From Saturnia japonica (taxonomy: Eukaryota > Arthropoda > Insecta > Lepidoptera > Saturniidae), in contig CM065322.1 of assembly GCA_033032175.1 (NCBI GenBank), forward strand, positions 16,430,001 through 16,494,000: a DNA stretch of 64,000 nucleotides. Reading direction: 5' to 3'. This document shows, piece by piece, positions 61,661-64,000 of this stretch. The translations under genes and the position numbers were made by a program. Position 1 is the first letter of the stretch; the number at the start of each line of letters is the position of its first letter. The notes under the pieces were generated by a model. That model was not told the origin of the DNA. It worked only from the letters and a program-made list of their open reading frames with translations, and did no database searches.

Positions 61661-61906
61661 CATACCCATCATACTAAAAGTGCTATTTACTTATTTACCC
61701 ATTATAAAAACCTATAGTATTACTTCCTGTATATAAACACTCTTGAAATTTGGCACAAAGGGAGGTCTTACAAAATTTAAGACGTAAATCCGAATATAAT
61801 GTATTTCAAATTATTTTTATACAAATGAAACATAAAAGTCTGTATAATGAATTTGTGTATTTTTTGTATGGCTAACTTCATTCGCACTTCCGTCACTTTG
61901 ATATAC

Positions 61907-62098
61907 CATCACGCCTGTATTCCCCGAAGGATTAGGCAGAGGTGTACTAATGTACACCGACAGTTCGTCGAGTATGTTTTTAGGTCCCATGTAATAGGAG
62001 GCGAGCCTATTGGCATCAATCGAGCACAAAACCAAACTCCGAGCTGCTACTGAGATTTTAATAGGAAAAACATAGCAGTCGCGCATGGGACCACTAGG
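61907..62098 (-). repeat. tRNA-derived SINE, family B
   Basis: CACGCCTGTATTCCCCGAAG, GATTAGGCAGAGGTGTACTA, then ACCAAACTCCGAGCTGCTAC and ATAGCAGTCGCGCATGGGAC match 54318-54562 inverted. A middle part and the B box are lost. Confidence 0.72.
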
Positions 62099-63434
62099 CT
62101 AACTAGGCAGAAAATTTACCCAGAACTAATCGCGTCATAAGAATTATAGACTCCAAAATAAGTTATAATGGTTCATTTTATAATAATTTGACGCGTTTTA
62201 GTATTATAGTATAGAACATAGCCCATAGTTACTGGACTATGTAATTATGCATCACCGGACAAACATCTACTGCGTCATTTAATTGGTCGTGAATGGGGGA
62301 AAGTTTATTCATTCAAGGTCTGTGATTCAATTCTAATGCGTGACGGAGAGTATAACATTTCCAAGGAGAAATATTTAATAACAGTACTATCGCCATGACT
62401 CTCGTTATTTATATAAACATGTATATATTTAGGTTGAGTACGTTGTATGAATTAGTTCTTGTTTTTAAGGTACCTGATATTCGCACTGTTTAGTGAATCG
62501 ATTGAAGAATCAATATAAGCGTAGGTCCAGATAAATTCTAGTGTTATTTTATTTATTTGAAAAGCAATAAACAGTTAATTCTTTACTACTAATTTTAAAA
62601 ATGTGATACCAACCGATATCAGTTTCCAATGAACAAATACGATCCTTTGCTAGTATCAATATCACGTAAAGGCGCGTTCAAACTCCCTTCCCGCCCTTGT
62701 TACACATCGTAAGTTTAAATGACTCCCCCCCCCAAATTGTGTTACGTAGTACTTGTACGCCCTCTAACAGTTTACATAATTTGAATTTCTAACAGTCAAA
62801 ATAGAACAGGAAACAATTTCAAATCTTAATAACAGTAAACTTATAAATACTTTAAAAAAAAACAGAGTTAAAAATGCAAAGGAATTTATCAAAAGCAATT
62901 TTATAAAATACTTTGTCGTGTCAGTAAAAATTTAATACACTATGCATGCATGCATGTATGCCAATAAATAAATTTTATTTAAACATTTATCATACAATCT
63001 ATACCAAGAATTTTAAAACGGGAATGATTGCTAGCATTCAGCTAAGGACATTTAAAACTAATTAACAAGGAACAGGGTATCAGGGTATCTATATAATTTT
63101 AAGCAATTTGAATAATAATTATAATATTTGATCTCACTCTGTAAGGGCGGGCAAAACTGGAAAAGGTAGCTGCAAAAAAAAAACATTTAAACTTAACGTG
63201 TCTGATAAATCTATTTTGAATGCCTTTAATCTGACTAATATATTTGTCATACTGTGGATTCCCAATGACTGAGTCGTATTCTAATTTATGACAATTTGTT
63301 GTAGCATTATGTACAGAATTGGTGTCCTTTTCAGCGTTGAGTAGGTATTTTATATATTTCCGAATGCTGCAATATTAAAACTAAAAAAATAAATGCAAAC
63401 CGACCTCGTAACTGATCAAACACAATTATCATCA
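62099..63434. other. AT-rich, nothing recognised
   Basis: No open frame over 60 codons and no repeat match. A C9 run lies at 62726-62734 and a (GCAT)n-like tract at 62943-62957. Confidence 0.4.
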
Positions 63435-63789
63435 TCATTATATTAATACGTAAAGCAAAAACTATGTACCCCTTTTTAAACGTATTGCGTGCACGGAAGA
63501 CTGAGATTTGTCATGCTTAAAGTTTATATGGAGAAGGAGTGCAGAAAGCTAAAATTTATCTATAATGTCTGTTACTAATATATTCAATGAAATAAATTAA
63601 GACTGCGAATCATAACTCGACCAGTGCCATTGAACTTAGACCCTCCAAAATATTGACATTGTCACTCAATGAACAGTGACAGCAAGTGATATAATATTTA
63701 TTGTTTAGATTCATACTGCAAATGTCAAACAGAAAATAGTATATGATTAAAAGTCGCTGGTCGAATTTCGATTATTGGGCGACCGCTAA
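63435..63789 (+). mobile_element. Non-autonomous Helitron, family C, copy 3
   Basis: Matches 31788-32163 and ends GGCGACCGCTAA|T, a CTRR terminus. Confidence 0.7.
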
Positions 63790-63821
63790 TTCTATTAAAT
63801 AGACTGTACGTAAGATTGGTA

Positions 63822-64000
63822 TTTTAATATTTTTTCCTGGGCAACCGAGGAGTGCTCGGTGTCTTTTAAACAAAAAAGAAAAACACCTATATAGGTAAAC
63901 TTGGAATGTTTTACATTATCTAAATGCAAAGTTTTATCGAAATCGTTGGAGCCGTTTCCGAGAAACCAATTATATATATATCTATATACAAGAATTACAC
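63822..64000 (-). repeat. Repeat D, inverted copy, running off the window
   Basis: GGGCAACCGAGGAGTGCTCGG, CACCTATATAGGTAAACTTGG, CGTTGGAGCCGTTTCCGAG and ATATACAAGAATTAC are the complement of 40540-40715. Also found beside a family C Helitron there, so the two may be parts of one larger element. Confidence 0.65.

Overview
The window reads as nuclear DNA of a moth or butterfly. It is AT-rich with very low gene density. It is full of Helitrons with A|TC...CTAG|T ends, tRNA-derived SINEs, RTE/CR1/Jockey-type LINE tails and Tc1-like transposons of kinds common in Lepidoptera, and its one clear gene is an insect CLIP-domain serine protease split over long introns. The order is inferred, not proven. 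No prokaryotic gene, CRISPR array, operon, rRNA gene or intact tRNA gene was seen.

The clear host gene lies on the minus strand from 46948 (ATG) to 15048 (stop). Nine coding exons join with matching phases and GT-AG sites into a predicted secreted protease of 687 residues: signal peptide, about 280-residue Asn/Gln-rich region, six-cysteine CLIP domain, linker with 18 consecutive threonines, and a trypsin-type catalytic domain with intact His/Asp/Ser triad and Asp in the S1 pocket. The second exon carries one extra base, in or near an AAAA run at 31339-31342. As written this breaks the reading frame, so it is either an assembly error or a genuine null allele. Intron 1 is 15.2 kb and two others are about 5.7-5.8 kb, all filled with mobile elements.

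Left of the gene, 1-1289 is a decayed Copia pol fragment interrupted by an internally deleted Ty3/gypsy element (1290-3688, minus). Next come an internally deleted Tc1/mariner-superfamily transposon (3837-4911), a poly(A) retroposon with target-site duplication (4995-5095), a non-autonomous Helitron (5478-5996), assorted SINEs and LINE tails, and one isolated candidate membrane-protein exon (7789-7959, minus).

Right of the gene, 47000-64000 is mostly repeats: Helitron copies, a Helitron nested in an older repeat with its empty site preserved elsewhere in the window, a near-perfect 129-bp foldback (57861-58170), and a remnant of a Helitron Pif1-like helicase (58499-58700). A second probable host coding region (59669-60388, minus) encodes a secreted Gly/Tyr/Asn-rich protein with 10-residue tandem repeats.

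No multi-gene system was found. The most interesting items are the protease architecture and its frameshift, three copies of a retroelement 3' end with a possible PD-(D/E)XK signature and a GGGCCC palindrome, a CCA-bearing tRNA-Phe-like retropseudogene with flanking direct repeats, serial Helitron 3' ends at 40333-40769, and two sets of young-looking foldbacks.
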